Below, in pieces: positions 1 through 8,706 of a DNA stretch of 64,000 bases; position 1 is the stretch's first letter, and each line of letters opens with the position of its first letter. The notes under the pieces were generated by a model. It worked only from the letters and a program-made list of their open reading frames with translations, was not told the origin of the DNA and searched no databases. Origin of the DNA: Martinezella rhizogenes (GTDB lineage Bacteria > Pseudomonadota > Alphaproteobacteria > Rhizobiales > Rhizobiaceae); contig NZ_SGNY01000013.1 in NCBI RefSeq assembly GCF_007002745.1, positions 80,568-144,567 on the forward strand, given 5' to 3'. The translations under genes and the position numbers were made by a program.

Positions 1-558
1 GCCATCTCCAGTAACGGTATTTGATGCGCTCGCCGTGCTATTTGCCCCAAACGGACCTGAGCTAGAAGCGTCGGACGACGTCGCCGAAGCGCTTCTCGTC
101 TGGTCAGATTGATCGAAGACCATGGCGGAGGAGCGGACGCGCTCCAGCAACTTCGCCTTCCGCTCCAGCTCGATGCATTTCGGGTCGTCGGGATTTTTGC
201 CCCGGGAGCAATCGATGTCCGCGGGCGGTACGACGGGGGCGGCGGCCGGCACCCGCGGCGCCGGTGGTGGCGGAGGCGGAGGTGGTGCTGCCGGGACTTC
301 GACCGTGGGGAGCGGTGGCGGTGACGGCGTCCGGAACCCTTCATTTCTCGGCGTCTGGACCGGGCGGAATTCTTCACGAGGCGTCGTGTCGATCGGCGGC
401 TCTGCCTCCCCGCCCGCCAGGAGAAAATAGAGGACCACACCAACGCCGGCTATACCGGCGGCGACTGCGAACGGGCGCATGAGGCCTATACCACCGCGCC
501 TGACCTGTCCGCCGATGGACGTATCAGTGTCGATGGAATGGTAGTTGGGATCCGACAT
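1..558 (-). CDS. virB10: VirB10-like T4SS inner/outer-membrane scaffold protein (N-terminal part)
   Basis: Only the N-terminal 186 or so residues lie in the window; the gene runs off the left edge. The ATG at 558 begins MSDPNYHSID. One hydrophobic segment at about residues 30-47 is followed by a proline-rich stretch (PAAPPPPPPPPAPRVP, about 88-103), the usual VirB10/TrbI plan of a short cytoplasmic tail, one inner-membrane helix and a periplasmic proline-rich linker. The beta-barrel domain that reaches the outer-membrane core would lie outside the window. It starts 9 bp after the virB9 stop and is the last visible gene of the operon. VirB11 and VirD4-type ATPases are expected further left but cannot be seen. 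Confidence 0.85.
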   Translation of the reverse strand, partial: MSDPNYHSIDTDTSIGGQVRRGGIGLMRPFAVAAGIAGVGVVLYFLLAGGEAEPPIDTTPREEFRPVQTPRNEGFRTPSPPPLPTVEVPAAPPPPPPPPAPRVPAAAPVVPPADIDCSRGKNPDDPKCIELERKAKLLERVRSSAMVFDQSDQTRSASATSSDASSSGPFGANSTASASNTVTGDG

Positions 559-567
559 GAGCGCCTC

Positions 568-1401
568 CTATCTTGATTGCGATTGTTGGTTGGATGTCCC
601 GCTGCCAATTCGCTTCGGCGATACCGCGCCCTCGATCGGCGCCGGTATATCGGCAGGCGTAGTCCTCAGATTGAAAAGGCAGGTCTCGGCTTCGGTCCCA
701 AAGCGCAGCGTCCATTGCCGCGAGACCTTGTCGATAACGATGTAGTCGGCCTCGCGGCGATAATTCACCAGGCTCTCGCGCCGTCTGCCATCGACGATGA
801 AGATTGCCGGGATGTCGCCGGTGAATTTCATGAAGGTCTTCAATCCATCGTCGAAGACCCAGAGCGGTTTGGCTCCGTCACTGCCCTTGAACCCGTAGTC
901 GTAATTGACCTTGTCGCGGCGGATGTTCTTGATGTTCGGATTGCGCTGGGCTGCCTCAGCCTGTTTCCAGAGCTCCGCCGTGCCTTTGAGGCCCGCATCC
1001 TCGGGATAGGTGAACCGCAGCTTGAAAGTCTGGTTCTGCATCGCCTTGCTGTCGTTGACACGCAGGTCAAAGGAGTAGGTCCGCTTCGTCGTGACCACCG
1101 ACAGGTTGGTGGCCGCATCCTTCTCCATCGGTTTCAGGGTGAGCGAGCGCCGGTCGGCCGAGGTGAGGATCTGCCAGGAGACGGTGTCACCCGCGACAAC
1201 CTGCGTTATGTCCTCATCCGCGCCGAAGAGGATCGTCGTCACCAGCCCGTAGGTGCCCGTCACGAGGAAGACTTGCTCGGCCGAATAGGGAAGTGAGCGG
1301 ATTCTCGGGTCGAAGCGACCCGGCCTGGCAACCAGTTCAGCATGCGCAACCAGTGGACCCAGCAGCATGAACAAGGACATTGCAACCGTCCGCCGCATCA
1401 T
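568..1401 (-). CDS. virB9: VirB9-like T4SS outer-membrane core complex protein
   Basis: A 277-residue protein with a clear signal peptide (MMRRTVAMSLFMLLGPLVAHA) and the VirB9/CagX N-terminal pattern RIRSLPYSAEQVFLVTGTYG soon after the cleavage site. The C-terminal half contains YDYGFKGSDGAKPLWVFDDG, ending in a beta-rich region typical of the domain that binds VirB7 and VirB10 in the outer-membrane core. Its ATG at 1401 overlaps the virB8 stop in an ATGA arrangement, indicating translational coupling. Length matches the family (about 270-290). In this family VirB9 sits in the periplasm and outer membrane as part of the channel. Family assignment is secure. Confidence 0.9.
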   Translation of the reverse strand: MMRRTVAMSLFMLLGPLVAHAELVARPGRFDPRIRSLPYSAEQVFLVTGTYGLVTTILFGADEDITQVVAGDTVSWQILTSADRRSLTLKPMEKDAATNLSVVTTKRTYSFDLRVNDSKAMQNQTFKLRFTYPEDAGLKGTAELWKQAEAAQRNPNIKNIRRDKVNYDYGFKGSDGAKPLWVFDDGLKTFMKFTGDIPAIFIVDGRRRESLVNYRREADYIVIDKVSRQWTLRFGTEAETCLFNLRTTPADIPAPIEGAVSPKRIGSGTSNQQSQSR

Positions 1402-2132
1402 GGCGCGACCCCTGACGGCATGGTCTCGGGCACTCTCGCATACTCGGTCACGACAAAGCCGAGAGGATTAAAGAGACGGACCCGGTTACTGGCGGAAAGG
1501 TTGATCTGCCGGTAGCGTATCGTCGCCGACCAGCGCGTGATGACATCGCCACCACGGCGACGTTCCCTTGTTTCAAAGCGAACAGCCATGGTCGACGGAT
1601 TAAGCGGATTGACCGAGAGGATTTCCGGGCGGATTTCTCCGGTTGCGCCGAGCATCTTGACCGGCCCCCTCGGATTGGAGGGGTTCATCCAGGCCTCGTA
1701 GTCTTTGAAGGCCTGCGAACCGGGTTCCGACCACAGCGCAATCATGTCGAAATTATCCGACAGGTAGCGGGGATCGTAGGTTTCGCGGCGGATCACGTAG
1801 TTGCCAGCGAAAGCCGCGCGCACGGCCTGATTTTCCGAGACCGTCGCACGGTCTTTATCGAGCGTAGTCACCGTCTCCATGTAACCGGTATTCCGGTCGA
1901 CGATCAGCGGTACGACCTCGGTGCGAACGAGCGGAAAGAGTTGCGCCACCGAAAAAGACAGCACGCCTGCAACAGCCCAGCCGGCCACGGCAAACCCCAG
2001 CAGGATGATGCCGATCAATGTGCGAAGCGAACGGTTCTTCTCACCCCAGGAAAGGTGCTGGTCGTAGATGTCCTGCGGCCCGACAACCTGGTCGGTTGGT
2101 ACGGCTCGCAACTGCCTTCTGAACAATGCCAC
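1398..2132 (-). CDS. virB8: VirB8-like T4SS inner-membrane assembly factor
   Basis: A 244-residue bitopic protein: a short cytoplasmic N-terminus (about 40 residues, including the family-like DQHLSWGEKNRSLRTL stretch), one membrane helix (about 40-65) and a periplasmic NTF2-like domain. VirB8 in known systems nucleates assembly of VirB9 and VirB10. The start is a GTG at 2132 preceded by GGGGA at a fair distance. Its stop overlaps the virB9 ATG. A 105-bp gap separates it from virB6; I see no VirB7-type lipoprotein there, unlike in the Ti-plasmid virB operon. Confidence 0.88.
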   Translation of the reverse strand: MALFRRQLRAVPTDQVVGPQDIYDQHLSWGEKNRSLRTLIGIILLGFAVAGWAVAGVLSFSVAQLFPLVRTEVVPLIVDRNTGYMETVTTLDKDRATVSENQAVRAAFAGNYVIRRETYDPRYLSDNFDMIALWSEPGSQAFKDYEAWMNPSNPRGPVKMLGATGEIRPEILSVNPLNPSTMAVRFETRERRRGGDVITRWSATIRYRQINLSASNRVRLFNPLGFVVTEYARVPETMPSGVAP

Positions 2133-2237
2133 GTTCTATCCCCAAAATCATGATCGTCGTTAGGTTTGCGAGCTGCGTCGTCGGTCAGACCCGGCTTCCA
2201 TATGGATAAGCTGGATTCGACCCGCGCATTTCTCGCC

Positions 2238-3314
2238 TCATTCACCGCTGCGCCGGCGCATGGTGAGCATCCGGCCGAGCGCTCCGGCACCCGCCATCGT
2301 GCCGCGGCCGGCAAGTGCCGCCGCCGTCAACGCGCCTTTTGGCCCTGCCATCATGCCAAGGGCCACTGCGGCGGCCTGCCCGCTTCTGGAAGTGCTGGAA
2401 CCGAGTCTCGCGCGAGCCGCGCCGTATATCGTGCTGGCGCCGCCTCCGCCGGGCGTACCTGACGTCATCGTGCCGTAGGCAAATGTTCTCGCGAAATCAG
2501 GAACCTCGAAAATGAAATAGGAGATCAGCGCCAGGTAGAGCACCATCGCCAGCACGATCGCGAGCGCATTTTCCTTGGTCGCCATGTCGCCACTGATCGT
2601 GTCCATCATGCCGATCAGAAAGCCGAACGACAGCCCGGCCATGACATAGGTGAAAAGCAGCATGAACATGCCGTAGGCGATACCCCTCACCCATGCATCG
2701 AAGACGAAACGCGTGATACCGAAGAAATAGCAAAGGATGGCGATCGGGCCGATAGCCAGCATGACTGCGGTGATCATCTTGGCGAACAGCGTCACGCCGG
2801 TCAGGATGAGCAGCATCGGCAGCAGGCCAAAGACCAGTACGATGAAGACCACCACTGCACCGGTAACGTTCGGCAGCCATCCGGATTCATAGGAATTGAA
2901 CAGCTGCATGGCGAAGTCGTAGACCTTGCGCGACATGCTGGCGACTTGGCTGGCAAGATCGGAGCCGGCGGATTGCCCTCCCATCGCCGAAGAAATGGCA
3001 GCCCCAAGATCCTGCGGTGACGTCAGCACGAACTGGCCGATATTGTCGTAGAAGGTCGCCCAGGACATGACCAGCGCATAGGCAAGCGCGAGTTTCGAGG
3101 CCGTGATCGCCATATCCTGAAGAGATACGCTCGACAGGCCGAGCGCGCCCCAAAGAAAGTAGAGAATGAGAAACAGCGCCAGGATAGACGAGACCAGATT
3201 GCCGTTCTCGGCGAACAATCCCCAGGCCCTCTCAAGGGATGCCTCGTTGATCTTGTCGAAGTATGAGAGTGCGTCGCCATAAAAATTGACCGCATAGCTG
3301 ACCGGATCCATCAT
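2238..3314 (-). CDS. virB6: VirB6/TrbL-like polytopic T4SS membrane protein
   Basis: A 358-residue polytopic protein with several hydrophobic helices (for example VVVFIVLVFGLLPMLLILTG) and the VirB6/TrbL-type stretch IGPIAILCYFFGITRFVFDAW followed by a basic, glycine/alanine-rich C-terminus. It forms part of the inner-membrane channel in this family. The preferred start is one of two adjacent ATGs at 3314 and 3311, overlapping the stop of the small lipoprotein gene (ATGA), with an AGGGGGG stretch immediately before. A longer reading frame upstream overlaps the preceding gene and is unlikely to be used. Confidence 0.88.
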   Translation of the reverse strand: MMDPVSYAVNFYGDALSYFDKINEASLERAWGLFAENGNLVSSILALFLILYFLWGALGLSSVSLQDMAITASKLALAYALVMSWATFYDNIGQFVLTSPQDLGAAISSAMGGQSAGSDLASQVASMSRKVYDFAMQLFNSYESGWLPNVTGAVVVFIVLVFGLLPMLLILTGVTLFAKMITAVMLAIGPIAILCYFFGITRFVFDAWVRGIAYGMFMLLFTYVMAGLSFGFLIGMMDTISGDMATKENALAIVLAMVLYLALISYFIFEVPDFARTFAYGTMTSGTPGGGGASTIYGAARARLGSSTSRSGQAAAVALGMMAGPKGALTAAALAGRGTMAGAGALGRMLTMRRRSGE

Positions 3315-3529
3315 CCCCCCTGAAAGGAGTTGACGGGTCGCATCGGACCGCAATCGTTGTTGACGATGTCCGCGAGCGCTTGCTCCGGTGCGGTCGACTT
3401 CCGCCCTGTCTCGTAGGCGAGAGCCGGTATGGGGTTCTCATCGGCTGAGCATTTCGCCAGCTGTTCGAACTTGCCCGCGCATCCGGACAAGATGATAAGG
3501 GCGAAGACCGGAGCCTGGAGAAATCTCAC
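3311..3529 (-). CDS. Small lipoprotein between virB5 and virB6 (EexN- or VirB7-like)
   Basis: A 72-residue protein with a lipobox at its N-terminus (ALIILSGC, Cys-18), so probably a lipidated membrane protein. Two further cysteines fall in the mature part. The position between VirB5-like and VirB6-like genes is that of entry-exclusion lipoproteins (eex) in IncN/IncW operons, and the size fits EexN; a VirB7 role is the alternative because no other VirB7 candidate is seen. Start and stop overlap both neighbours by 4 bp, so it is translated as part of the operon. Which of the two roles applies cannot be decided from sequence alone. Confidence 0.65.
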   Translation of the reverse strand: MRFLQAPVFALIILSGCAGKFEQLAKCSADENPIPALAYETGRKSTAPEQALADIVNNDCGPMRPVNSFQGG

Positions 3530-4317
3530 TGGTTCTGCTCCTCGAATGCCTGTAGCTGGTCGCGAATCGAAGATTCGCCCGCGCCACCACTGCCATCGCG
3601 CATCACGCTGTCGGGAAGCGTTGCGAACGTCTTGAGGTTCTGGGATGAGGTTGCGAGGGCCGCCTTATACTGCTGGTTCAGCAGCATCACCTGGTTGTTG
3701 AGCGAGCCGACGGCCTCGTTGGCGGTCTGGTTGCCCTGCAGCACCATCTGCGTGTTCTGTTCGAGCGCGCCCTTCAGATCCTGTGCCGTGCCGATCTGCT
3801 CCGTCGCCTGCATGAAGGCGTTCTGCCGGTCCTTGGTGGCGCTGTTCATCGCGTCGGTAAGGGCAGTCAGCGTCGTCAGCGCGTTGACGCCTTGCGAATA
3901 GGCTTGATTGGCGCCTGAAAGCTCGCCTCCCTTGACGGTATCGACAACCATTTTCACCAGATTGAGCCCATTGATCAGCTTGGCGGCGGTGTTTTGGAAT
4001 TCACCGCTGATGCCGCCGAACAACGCTTCGTTTCCCGACAGGATGCTGTTGAAATCAGGCGCCTGGCCCATACTGAACCCATTGCCGGTGGCGAGCTTGG
4101 CAAACTGGCTTGCATCCTGTGACCGGTCGCCAGTAATCGCCTGAAGCGTTTTGATCGTATTGTCCTTGACGATCGACGTGTCGCCCTGGATCTGCTTCGA
4201 GAGCTTTTCGATCTCCTGGCTTATCGCGATATTGGCCGCGTCTTTGACCGGGACCTGCGCAAAGGCGTGCGACACAGTGGTGATGCTGAGCGCTGCGGCA
4301 ACAACGATTTTCTTCAT
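3526..4317 (-). CDS. virB5: VirB5/TrbJ-like minor pilus protein
   Basis: A 263-residue secreted protein with a signal peptide (MKKIVVAAALSITTVSHAFA) followed by VPVKDAANIA, the VirB5/TrbJ mature N-terminal pattern (cf. VIDNARRNIQ in the neighbouring transglycosylase). The rest is rich in Gln/Asn and alpha-helical, with a repeated-looking coiled region near residues 180-230. VirB5 proteins sit at the pilus tip and help host contact. It follows the second transglycosylase gene by 27 bp and overlaps the lipoprotein gene by 4 bp. Confidence 0.82.
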   Translation of the reverse strand: MKKIVVAAALSITTVSHAFAQVPVKDAANIAISQEIEKLSKQIQGDTSIVKDNTIKTLQAITGDRSQDASQFAKLATGNGFSMGQAPDFNSILSGNEALFGGISGEFQNTAAKLINGLNLVKMVVDTVKGGELSGANQAYSQGVNALTTLTALTDAMNSATKDRQNAFMQATEQIGTAQDLKGALEQNTQMVLQGNQTANEAVGSLNNQVMLLNQQYKAALATSSQNLKTFATLPDSVMRDGSGGAGESSIRDQLQAFEEQNQ

Positions 4318-4344
4318 CTGCCTGTCCTCTCTCTCTCTTCCTGT

Positions 4345-5517
4345 TCAATTTGCCGTTGGCCTGGCGTCGACGACTGTCACGAGCCCGAGCGCCGGATCCT
4401 CCAAAACCGAGAAGGTCGCGACATCGCCAGTGGCGCGTGCCTGCTCCTGAAGGTCCTCGAGCCAACGCTTGATCTGATCTGTGGTGGCGGTTGTTGGCAC
4501 CGCAAAGCATCGGGTGCTGCCGGTATCAATGACTGTCGAGGGGCACTGGACTTCAGCCATGACGAGGGAACCATCGTGGTCCTTGGCGTTGCCGCCTCCC
4601 GAGCCGCGCAAGGCCGCAGAAGAAGACTGGAGCCCAGCCTGTAGACGCTGCAAATATTGCTGGTTTGCCGCTAGCGATTTTCCCAGAAGCTCGTTCCAGA
4701 CTGAACCGCGTTCGACCTGCGCCTGAGTATTGCGGTCGACCGCCTTTTTCAGCTGCTCCCCGCATCCGCGCGCATCACTGACGGTTTCCGTCTCGACATC
4801 ATCGCCCGACGGGGTCCGGTCGCCGTTCTCAGCCTTGTTCCGGCTGTAGTAGGCCGAGACTTTTTTGACGTAGTCTTGTGTCTCGGGAATATTGGGTATC
4901 CTTCCGTTCTGGAGGGACTGACGATAAGGCCCGGCATTGTATCCAGCGGCGATCAGGTCGTAGCGATTGCCGAACATGCCCTGCAGTTGCTTGATGTATT
5001 TGACGCCGCCGCGGATATTGTCGCGCAGGTCGTAAGGGTTGACGCCAAGTCCCGCCGCAGTCCCAGGCATCAGTTGCATGACGCCGGTCGCGCCAACCGG
5101 CGAGCGCGCCGATTGGCGGAAGCGTGATTCCTGCTCGGCAATCGCCAGCGCAAAATTGGGATCGACCCCCTGGCGGATGGCCTCGTCCGCCACCATACGG
5201 GCGACTTCCTGCTGGCTATGCGTGCGTTTCGACGGGCTGGCAGGCGTGGTCTCACCGGCCATGCCCTCGGCCGAGCAATCCGCCGGCGCGCCGGAGCCCT
5301 GCCCGGGCGCAACGCTGTCGGTCGTTCCGCCTGACGCACCCTTCAACCCTTGCGTATCCGACTGATAGGTCTTGTACCAGTTCTCCGTCGCCTCCTGGAT
5401 ATTGCGGCGGGCATTGTCGATTACCGGGACCTGCGCGACCGCAGCGACCGGTGTAAACATGCTGGCCAGTACCACGGCACCGACGGTCGCCAACTCAGGA
5501 AGTCTTGCGTTTGTCAT
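4345..5517 (-). CDS. Second lytic transglycosylase of the T4SS operon, with VirB5-like N-terminus
   Basis: About 390 residues from the ATG at 5517, which overlaps the virB4 3' end by 23 bp; the frame stays open further upstream inside virB4 but that part has no signal peptide. The protein begins with a signal sequence (VGAVVLASMFTPVAAVAQ) then VPVIDNARRNIQ, a pattern also seen at the start of VirB5/TrbJ proteins. An SLT domain occupies about residues 110-230: catalytic Glu in AEQESRF, then GATGVMQLMPGTA and AAGYNAGP. The C-terminal 150 residues have a spread of cysteines and no recognised domain. It should locally cut peptidoglycan for channel assembly. This is a second SLT enzyme besides VirB1 in the same operon. 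Confidence 0.82.
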   Translation of the reverse strand: MTNARLPELATVGAVVLASMFTPVAAVAQVPVIDNARRNIQEATENWYKTYQSDTQGLKGASGGTTDSVAPGQGSGAPADCSAEGMAGETTPASPSKRTHSQQEVARMVADEAIRQGVDPNFALAIAEQESRFRQSARSPVGATGVMQLMPGTAAGLGVNPYDLRDNIRGGVKYIKQLQGMFGNRYDLIAAGYNAGPYRQSLQNGRIPNIPETQDYVKKVSAYYSRNKAENGDRTPSGDDVETETVSDARGCGEQLKKAVDRNTQAQVERGSVWNELLGKSLAANQQYLQRLQAGLQSSSAALRGSGGGNAKDHDGSLVMAEVQCPSTVIDTGSTRCFAVPTTATTDQIKRWLEDLQEQARATGDVATFSVLEDPALGLVTVVDARPTAN

Positions 5518-8014
5518 CGGACACATCCCCCTCCCAGTCGCAGAATTTCGAAAGCCAGGTCTTCGGATCGTTGCCATATTCGTCGAGCAGCATCTCGACC
5601 TCGCGGACGGTCTCCTCGCGACCGGACAGGACCTTGATGAACTCCGGCATGTGGGACATGTCGACACGGGCGATGACGCTGCTCTTTGCCTGCTTGATCA
5701 GCATGAAGCGCGAGGCCGGATCGCCATTCTTGACCCAATCGAATTCAGCCCTGGAAAGACCGAAATGCTCCATGTAGGAGTTTTCGTCCGCCTTCGGATT
5801 GGCAAAAAAGATGTTCGTCGACGTCTGTTCAATGATCGTCCGGCTGACGCTCGACTGCACCACGTCGTCGGCCGACTGCGTGCCGAAAATGACGAGACCG
5901 TTCCGTTTCCGGATGGTCTTGAAATAGTCCTTCATGGTGCGTTTGAACTCGTCGTCGTCGAGCAGCTTCCACGCCTCGTCCATCAGGTTGATGATCGGCG
6001 CCTTGCCGTCATAAACCTCGTCGAGCCGATGGAACATGTAGAGGAGTGCTGCCGTGCGCACCGAGGGATCGTCGAGGATAGACGTCATATCGAAGCCGAT
6101 CATCGGCCGGGAGACATCGAGATTGTCGTCGGCATTGTCAAAGAGCCAGGCATAGGGTCCGTGATCGACCCACTTGTCGAGCCGCGCAATCAGGCTTCCC
6201 TCCGTCCGCTCGCTGCCCGCCAGCAGGGCGCGAAGTGACGACAGTCGGCGATAGGACCGGTCCTTCGTCTTCAGGACCGACTTGATCGCGGTGCGGATGA
6301 TGGTCTCTTCCTGTGGTGTCAGGCTTTCGCCTTCCTTTGCCGGCTTCAGCATGAAGCTCAGGAGACGATAGAGGAAGACTCGGTTCTCCTCGGTATCGTC
6401 GAGGAGAAGCGGGTTCCATCCCGACGGTTCGCCGGGTTCGAGCGTCATGTAGGTTCCGCCCGCCGCCCGTACCATGATGTCGAGGCCGCGGTCCTTGTCG
6501 AAGACGATGGTCTTCAGACGCGGGCTGACGCGGTAGGCCTGGAGGATCAGGAAGGCCATGATGACGGTCTTGCCGGAGCCGGTCGGCCCAAACACCGTCG
6601 TATGCCCGACATCGCCCTGGTGGAAGTTGAAGAAGAACGGCGTCCCCGACGTCGTCTCGAATATGGTGATCGCCGGGCCCCAATGGTTGCCGTCCGGCTT
6701 GCCATAGGGATAAGCGTGGAAGCTGCTCAGGCCCGCACAATTGAGCGTCGAGATAACGGCACGACGGGCTATATAGGCCTGATTGCCAGGAAGCTGCGCC
6801 CAATAGGCCGGCTCAGCGTTCAGATCCTCGCGGACATAGGAGGCACCCAACGCACCAAGTTCGTTGCCAATCAGGGCGACGCCGTCGACAAGCTGGATTG
6901 CGGATCTCGCCACCGGCATGACCGTGAGATGATGCTCAGAGAAGGCAACCCGTTTCCTCGCCAGTTCATCGCGCGCAATATCCAGACTGGCCTGGACGCT
7001 GGAGCCGCCCTCATCAGCTTTAGACAGCTGCCGATCCAGGCGTTCGATACGACTTCTCGCGGCAATGTCGTCGATAAAGGACATCGACTGCGTCAGCACC
7101 ATCTCGAATGGAAGCTTAAGGATATAGTCGAGCATGCCGGCGCCGGTCTCGGGCGGATACTCCTTCAAGGAAACCATTGCGGCATAGCGGTCATCGCCGG
7201 GCGTATCGCCCTGAAGATGGATGGTCCGGTTGCCGATCGATGTGCGACGCGCCGGCAGCATCGCATCGATGGGAAGGTTGCCGAGCCGGATCGGCCGGAC
7301 ACGGCCGCCGTTCAGCAGCGTGTAGAAGAATTCGCATTGTTCCGAAAACCAGATTTTGGAGGTTCCCTCCTCAACCTCCATGCTTTCAGAAAAGTCGCGA
7401 TAGATGGTCTGGCCGTTGCCCAGGTCCGCCTGAACACGTTGCACGTCGCGCAGGACTTTGGGTCCATAGGCGGCGAGCGACTTTTCGAGCGCTTTCGTCG
7501 CCTCGACCAATTTATCCCGCATCGAGCGAAACTGCTCCTTGCGAACGACATCGCCGCCGATGCCCATGATGCGGGACAGCGCGGACCCTTGTTTGAACAA
7601 CGGGCGCACGACGAGCGAGATATAGGTGTCGTTGACGAACATCTCGTTGCGAGAGATGCTCGCTTGATACACATCGTCCAGTCGCTGGATGAAGGGGTCG
7701 GTGAATGTTGCCGGCAAGGACGGTGCGACCTTGCGCCTGACGACATGGGTGTAGGCCGCGAAATTGCCAATCGAGGAAATGGCGCGAAAAGCCGAGTTGC
7801 GCTGCCGATGCAGCATGTTGATTGTTTCGATGTCGGCCGTTTCGAACGAGAAGCCTGTGAGACGCAGGGTCGATACCAGGCAATCGTTCTTTAACCGGAT
7901 AATGCCGTTTTCGATCGGAACGTAGAAGGGAACGTGGGTTGAGATACTGCGATCGGCGAAGATCTCCCAGCCCTTCGATAAACTTCCCTTCAGCGATCTT
8001 GCCATCGTGCTCAT
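5495..8014 (-). CDS. virB4: VirB4-like T4SS ATPase
   Basis: An 839-residue protein of standard VirB4 length. Walker A is FGPTGSGKT at about residue 480 and Walker B is NLMDEAWKLL at about residue 680, followed by the family-typical RKRNGLVIFGTQSADDV and FFANPKADE stretches. The N-terminal half (CagE/TrbE/VirB domain) contains HVPFYVPIENGI. VirB4 powers pilus assembly and substrate transfer at the inner membrane. It starts 3 bp after the virB3 stop and overlaps the next gene by 23 bp. Confidence 0.95.
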   Translation of the reverse strand: MSTMARSLKGSLSKGWEIFADRSISTHVPFYVPIENGIIRLKNDCLVSTLRLTGFSFETADIETINMLHRQRNSAFRAISSIGNFAAYTHVVRRKVAPSLPATFTDPFIQRLDDVYQASISRNEMFVNDTYISLVVRPLFKQGSALSRIMGIGGDVVRKEQFRSMRDKLVEATKALEKSLAAYGPKVLRDVQRVQADLGNGQTIYRDFSESMEVEEGTSKIWFSEQCEFFYTLLNGGRVRPIRLGNLPIDAMLPARRTSIGNRTIHLQGDTPGDDRYAAMVSLKEYPPETGAGMLDYILKLPFEMVLTQSMSFIDDIAARSRIERLDRQLSKADEGGSSVQASLDIARDELARKRVAFSEHHLTVMPVARSAIQLVDGVALIGNELGALGASYVREDLNAEPAYWAQLPGNQAYIARRAVISTLNCAGLSSFHAYPYGKPDGNHWGPAITIFETTSGTPFFFNFHQGDVGHTTVFGPTGSGKTVIMAFLILQAYRVSPRLKTIVFDKDRGLDIMVRAAGGTYMTLEPGEPSGWNPLLLDDTEENRVFLYRLLSFMLKPAKEGESLTPQEETIIRTAIKSVLKTKDRSYRRLSSLRALLAGSERTEGSLIARLDKWVDHGPYAWLFDNADDNLDVSRPMIGFDMTSILDDPSVRTAALLYMFHRLDEVYDGKAPIINLMDEAWKLLDDDEFKRTMKDYFKTIRKRNGLVIFGTQSADDVVQSSVSRTIIEQTSTNIFFANPKADENSYMEHFGLSRAEFDWVKNGDPASRFMLIKQAKSSVIARVDMSHMPEFIKVLSGREETVREVEMLLDEYGNDPKTWLSKFCDWEGDVSDDKRKTS

Positions 8015-8017
8015 CGG

Positions 8018-8350
8018 TCAGGCTCCGTAGGTCCGGATGCCCCCGCCGAGTTTGCGGCCGAGGGGATTGACGCCGCACATGCTGAGGCGACCGAGGATGT
8101 CGAAGAACCAGAGATCGAGTTTGACCGTCAGCACATAAAGAATGCCGTGCAGGATGACGAAGGAGACGGGAAACCACAGGATGGAACCCAGCACCATGAA
8201 CACCATCAGCGAGACGAAGCATTCCGCCAGGAAGTAGGTGTACGGGATCCCCATTACCGTCGGCGGCCGCGTGAGGGCCAGGATGACGGGATAAGATTCG
8301 ATATAGTCGTCCCCGCCAGAAGTCTTGTTGCCGGAATTCGCCATGTTCAC
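8018..8350 (-). CDS. virB3: VirB3-like T4SS membrane protein
   Basis: About 110 residues with a hydrophobic pair of helices in the middle (FVSLMVFMVLGSILWFPVSF) and the VirB3-type C-terminal pattern (FDILGRLSMCGVNPLG). VirB3 is a small inner-membrane partner of VirB4. Two starts are possible: GTG at 8350, overlapping the virB2 stop, or ATG at 8344; the order virB2-virB3-virB4 is conserved. Confidence 0.87.
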   Translation of the reverse strand: MNMANSGNKTSGGDDYIESYPVILALTRPPTVMGIPYTYFLAECFVSLMVFMVLGSILWFPVSFVILHGILYVLTVKLDLWFFDILGRLSMCGVNPLGRKLGGGIRTYGA

Positions 8351-8706
8351 GATCCGGCGCCAGCTAAGAAGTCGACAAGCTCAGCGGCAGCGAACATGCC
8401 GGCGAGGCTTCCACCGACTCGCAGAAGCGCGCCCCAGGACCAGAAACCAAAGGCGGCAGCCAGGAACATGCCGATGAACGCGATCGCTCCGACGGAGCGG
8501 CCGAATGCGCCAGTGAAGAACTGTACCAATCTGTCGGCAGCATTCTCCAGGGCATCGAGGCTCTGCGCTGCCGCCGGCTCGTATTGACTGACGAACAGCA
8601 CCGAGGCGGCAAGCAGCACCATCACCGCATGGCCGGCCCACTTGCGTTTGACCAGGGAGCGGCAGGTGACGCTGCCAACAAGAATTGCCATGACCACTAT
8701 GTTCAT
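8347..8706 (-). CDS. virB2: VirB2-like pilin
   Basis: A 119-residue pilin precursor: long leader, then a hydrophobic stretch (AVMVLLAASVLFVSQYEPAAA) ending in an AAA signal-peptidase site at about residue 47, and two hydrophobic helices separated by a short loop (GAIAFIGMFLAAAFGFWSWG, then GSLAGMFAAAELVDFL). This is the VirB2/TrbC layout. It overlaps virB1 upstream (ATGA at 8703-8706) and virB3 downstream. Confidence 0.87.
   Translation of the reverse strand: MNIVVMAILVGSVTCRSLVKRKWAGHAVMVLLAASVLFVSQYEPAAAQSLDALENAADRLVQFFTGAFGRSVGAIAFIGMFLAAAFGFWSWGALLRVGGSLAGMFAAAELVDFLAGAGS

Noticed and set aside
6602..7894. 430-residue plus-strand frame opposite virB4
   Set aside because: Antisense shadow of a high-GC gene; no family likeness or ribosome site.
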